Shown here: positions 61,431 through 64,000 of the stretch, piece after piece
Position numbering within the stretch: the stretch's first letter is position 1
Layout: each line of letters opens with the position of its first letter
From: Pelobates cultripes
Lineage: Eukaryota > Chordata > Amphibia > Anura > Pelobatidae
Assembly: GCA_933207985.1 (NCBI GenBank)
Contig: OW240918.1
Coordinates: 115,933,433-115,997,432, forward strand
Direction: 5' to 3'
Length of the DNA: 64,000 nt
Made by a program: the position numbers and the translations under genes
The notes under the pieces: generated by a model
Seen by the model: only the letters and a program-made list of their open reading frames with translations
What the model was told of the DNA's origin: nothing
Databases searched by the model: none

Positions 61431-62280
61431 AGCACCCCGACTGTGTACCTCCGTTGATGGATGCTCCTAGCGCTTCTTGAGGATTCCAAGCACTCTAGCC
61501 GACACCACAACCACCACAGGCCGAACCTCTCTTCCTTCAGAGCGAAGTAGGAGCAAGCTCTTAAAAGAGCTTAGGAGTGATTATAGCAAGGGAATATGCA
61601 GAGCATAGCAATCCCTTGTAGCAGATTCTCCAGACACCATAAGTACTGCAGACCCCACAAACTGCCGCAGCTTGGTTGGGGTCTCGCTGTCTCCTACCCA
61701 CCCTGGACCTACGACAATGTTCCAGATTCCAGTGGGTGAACCTCTCTTCCTTCAGAGAGTGTAGCAGGAACAGCTCTTACAAGCTACATTTTTATAAAGT
61801 ACCATAAGTACCGCAAAATGCAACATATCCCCTGATAGCTCTGATCTGGGTGAACAACATATCTAAAAATCACCCATATCAGATCAGGGGTTCAGAAATT
61901 CTAAGGGAGTCATATTTTTGCTCAGGTGAATGCAGGATTTCATGCCCAAAACAGTTCAATAGATTCGCGGCTAAGTGCCGCTGGAGGACCGACAGGGAAC
62001 CCCAAGGTTTTCATGCTGAAAATAGTTGCAGGGCATTCGCGGCTAAGTCCCCCTGAAGTCTATTCATGGTTTTATTCCATGCGATGGCCTCCACCATGTG
62101 TTCGAATGTCGAATGGCAGCCACTTCGACTGTTTGGGAGTTCGAAGAACCATTGTCTAAAGTCCCAATAGCCACAAATAGGGTCTCTCAGCCAAAACAAA
62201 TTAAAGGGGCCATAGTCACAGGGCAAAAGGTTGGCAAGTAGTTCTCTCCAAAAACCAGTGGCGAGGTCACTTTTGCCACA
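61431..62280. repeat. 1.3-kb unclassified repeat, copy 3
   Basis: Shares 'tgtacctccgttgatggatgctcctagcgctt', 'taagtactgcagaccccac', 'cccaccctggacctacgacaa', 'tcatgcccaaaacagttc' and the end 'gaggtcacttttgccaca' with copies 1 and 2. The left terminus is not preserved. Confidence 0.55.
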
Positions 62281-62710
62281 GAGATGCTGTCATCAGATTT
62301 TAGGTAATGCAGTGTAACACCCCCTTAAAAAGAAAAAAATATTACTTTTTCAGGTTCACCTGTGCGCTACATGCTAAATTTAATAATGAGCTGCCGTACA
62401 ACATAATCTTTCTGCTCACGCTTTCATTCCGCAGCTGCCTGAAGCTGAAATGGTGTGACATTTTCAGGTCTGCTAATCAAATTCAACATTAAGCCGACTA
62501 ACCTGCTACATTGAGTGAATTTTATAGAATGTCTGTGGTCAATGCTAGACTGCATGCTGCCTGTCACTAAAGTAGCTTCTGTCTGTCATAGCTAGAGACC
62601 ATTAATAAGATCTCTCGAGATCTGGGTGCACCAGATTGACCCTATAGAAATGTCTAGTGATAGGTATAATTCTGGCCCATAAGAACTAACCATATCTTCC
62701 TTGGTGCCCC
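62281..62710. other. No gene seen
   Basis: Unassigned non-coding DNA. Confidence 0.4.
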
Positions 62711-62900
62711 CATTTCTAAATTATTATTTTATTATTTATATAGCGCCATCAGATTCCGTAGCGCTGTACAAAGGATGGATTAACAGACATTTAATTGTAA
62801 CCAGACAACTCGACGTACAGAAAGAGAGAGGTGGAGGGCCCTGCTCAATGAGCTTACATGCTAGAGGGAGTGGGGTATAGTGACACAAGGGTAAAAGTAG
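62711..62900 (-). mobile_element. L2-like LINE 3' UTR
   Basis: 'ttattatttatatagcgcca...gtagcgctgtac' is the reverse of an L2-type 3' end, and 'ggccctgctcaatgagcttacatgct' matches the 3' UTR of the L2 copy (53485-53512) in reverse. No coding part remains. Confidence 0.7.
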
Positions 62901-64000
62901 GGGTATGAAGTAAGTTGTTAGAAAAATATTTGCTGAGGGCTTAGTAGGTAATATTTATTTTAGGCGGCTCTAAACGCCGCCGTGCGTAATTGTACGCCCT
63001 CCAGTTTTTCTTTACTTACCCGGTCGCGGTGGGGGGGACTCCCAGGGAGCCCCCCGCGGCACAGCCGACCCCCTGGAAGCCCCCCCGGCCATGTGAGAGT
63101 GAGGTCCTTGCGAGGACCTCACAATCACATGGCCGGGTAGGCTGCCTGCTGCATTGCCAGCAGGGGGGCTGCCTGTAATGACAGGTGGTCCCCCTGCTGG
63201 CTGAAAATAAAAATAAAATAAATTAATTAAGTGTAAAAAATAAATAAATATATACTTAGATCATATGTATTATATATATATATATATATGATCTAAGTAT
63301 ATATATACACATATACATACACACACATACACTGTCTAGGTGTATTTTACTATTAATAGATATATAATTATATATATATATATATTAATATCAAATTACA
63401 CGTAGACTGATACTGATTAAATATATATATAATTATTGTTATATATATATTTATATATAATGTAAAAAAATTAAATATGTAAATACGTTAAAAAATTAAA
63501 TTTAAAAAATAATTTTAAAAAAGTATTAAAAAATATATAGATGTGTGTTATTTCGTTCTAACTGTATTGTGATATTAATATATATATATTTATATCAAAA
63601 TACACGTAGAACTAAATAATATATATATCTACATACATAAATATATACGTATATATCACTATAGATATACCTATATATAAATAAAAATATTTTTTTTTAA
63701 ATTATATATATATACACATATAGATTCACATACGTATATATATATATACATATATTAATTCTACATATATATTTATGTAATATTTTTACATAATTAGGTA
63801 TCTTAATTAATTACAATTAGCAGGACAGGCCTGACAACCCATGCCAAAAGTAAAGGGAATTTAATTTGCTAGCACTATATTTAACCCTATAACTTTCCAA
63901 GACACCATAAAACCTGTACATGGGGGGTACTGTTCTACTCGGGAGACTTCGCTGAACACAAATATTAGTGTTTCAAAACAGTAAAATATATTACAGCGAT
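62901..64000. repeat. GC-rich palindromic segment and long AT-rich satellite-like DNA
   Basis: 62965-63205 is GC-rich with short palindromes (gtgaggtccttgcgaggacctcac, 63099-63122). 63206-63790 is almost entirely A/T with TA runs and a palindrome at 63248-63305 (tatacttagatcatatg/catatgatctaagtata type). 63830-64000 is unassigned non-coding sequence that runs out of the window. No gene. Confidence 0.5.

Overview
The window looks like vertebrate nuclear DNA, most probably from an anuran amphibian. That is an inference from repeat content only. It contains Kolobok/T2-type MITEs with TTAA target duplications, Tx1-like L1 and CR1 LINEs, an L2-like LINE, DIRS and Ngaro tyrosine-recombinase retrotransposons, a Tc1-type element and several hAT MITEs. 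I found no complete host gene, tRNA, rRNA or CRISPR array. The only hint of a host exon is a weak candidate near 30.6 kb. Almost every credible coding region belongs to a transposable element.

Layout. 0-7.5 kb: hAT MITEs (1204-1561, 3431-4866, 5736-6119, each with an 8-bp target duplication), Kolobok-type MITEs, TG/CA repeats and a hammerhead-like motif. 7486-11237: a 5'-truncated Tx1-like L1 with an uninterrupted 1162-codon ORF2 and a 15-bp target duplication. 11.3-22.8 kb: MITEs, minisatellites, and a CR1 3' end split by a second Tx1-like L1 tail. 22837-29759: a nearly complete Ngaro retrotransposon on the minus strand, with split direct repeats A1-ORFs-B1-A2-B2 and gag, RT-RNase H, tyrosine recombinase and SGNH hydrolase reading frames. 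30-37.9 kb: MITE and CR1 fragments and a 1.3-kb unclassified repeat. 37.9-43.65 kb: a decayed DIRS element on the minus strand with inverted terminal repeats, a candidate gag intron and an array of GCGCATGCGC palindromes in its leader. 43723-45211: a decayed Tc1-type element whose transposase has a 37-residue D-to-E spacing. 45.3-51 kb: a CA-rich minisatellite and a third Tx1-like L1 fragment. 51.6-53.6 kb: an L2-like LINE. 54-55 kb: nested T2 MITEs. 56-64 kb: MITEs, two more copies of the 1.3-kb repeat, a CR1 LINE, minisatellites and AT-rich DNA.

The Ngaro element is the most informative feature. Its duplicated segments differ by one base in about 650. All expected catalytic residues of the recombinase and the SGNH hydrolase are present. 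The trinucleotide ACA at both ends and at the B1/A2 junction lets one read off a circle-type integration without target duplication into an older MITE. Both of its frameshifts fall in G/C homopolymers. The many nested insertions give a relative chronology: hAT before T2 MITE, CR1 before L1, MITE before Ngaro.
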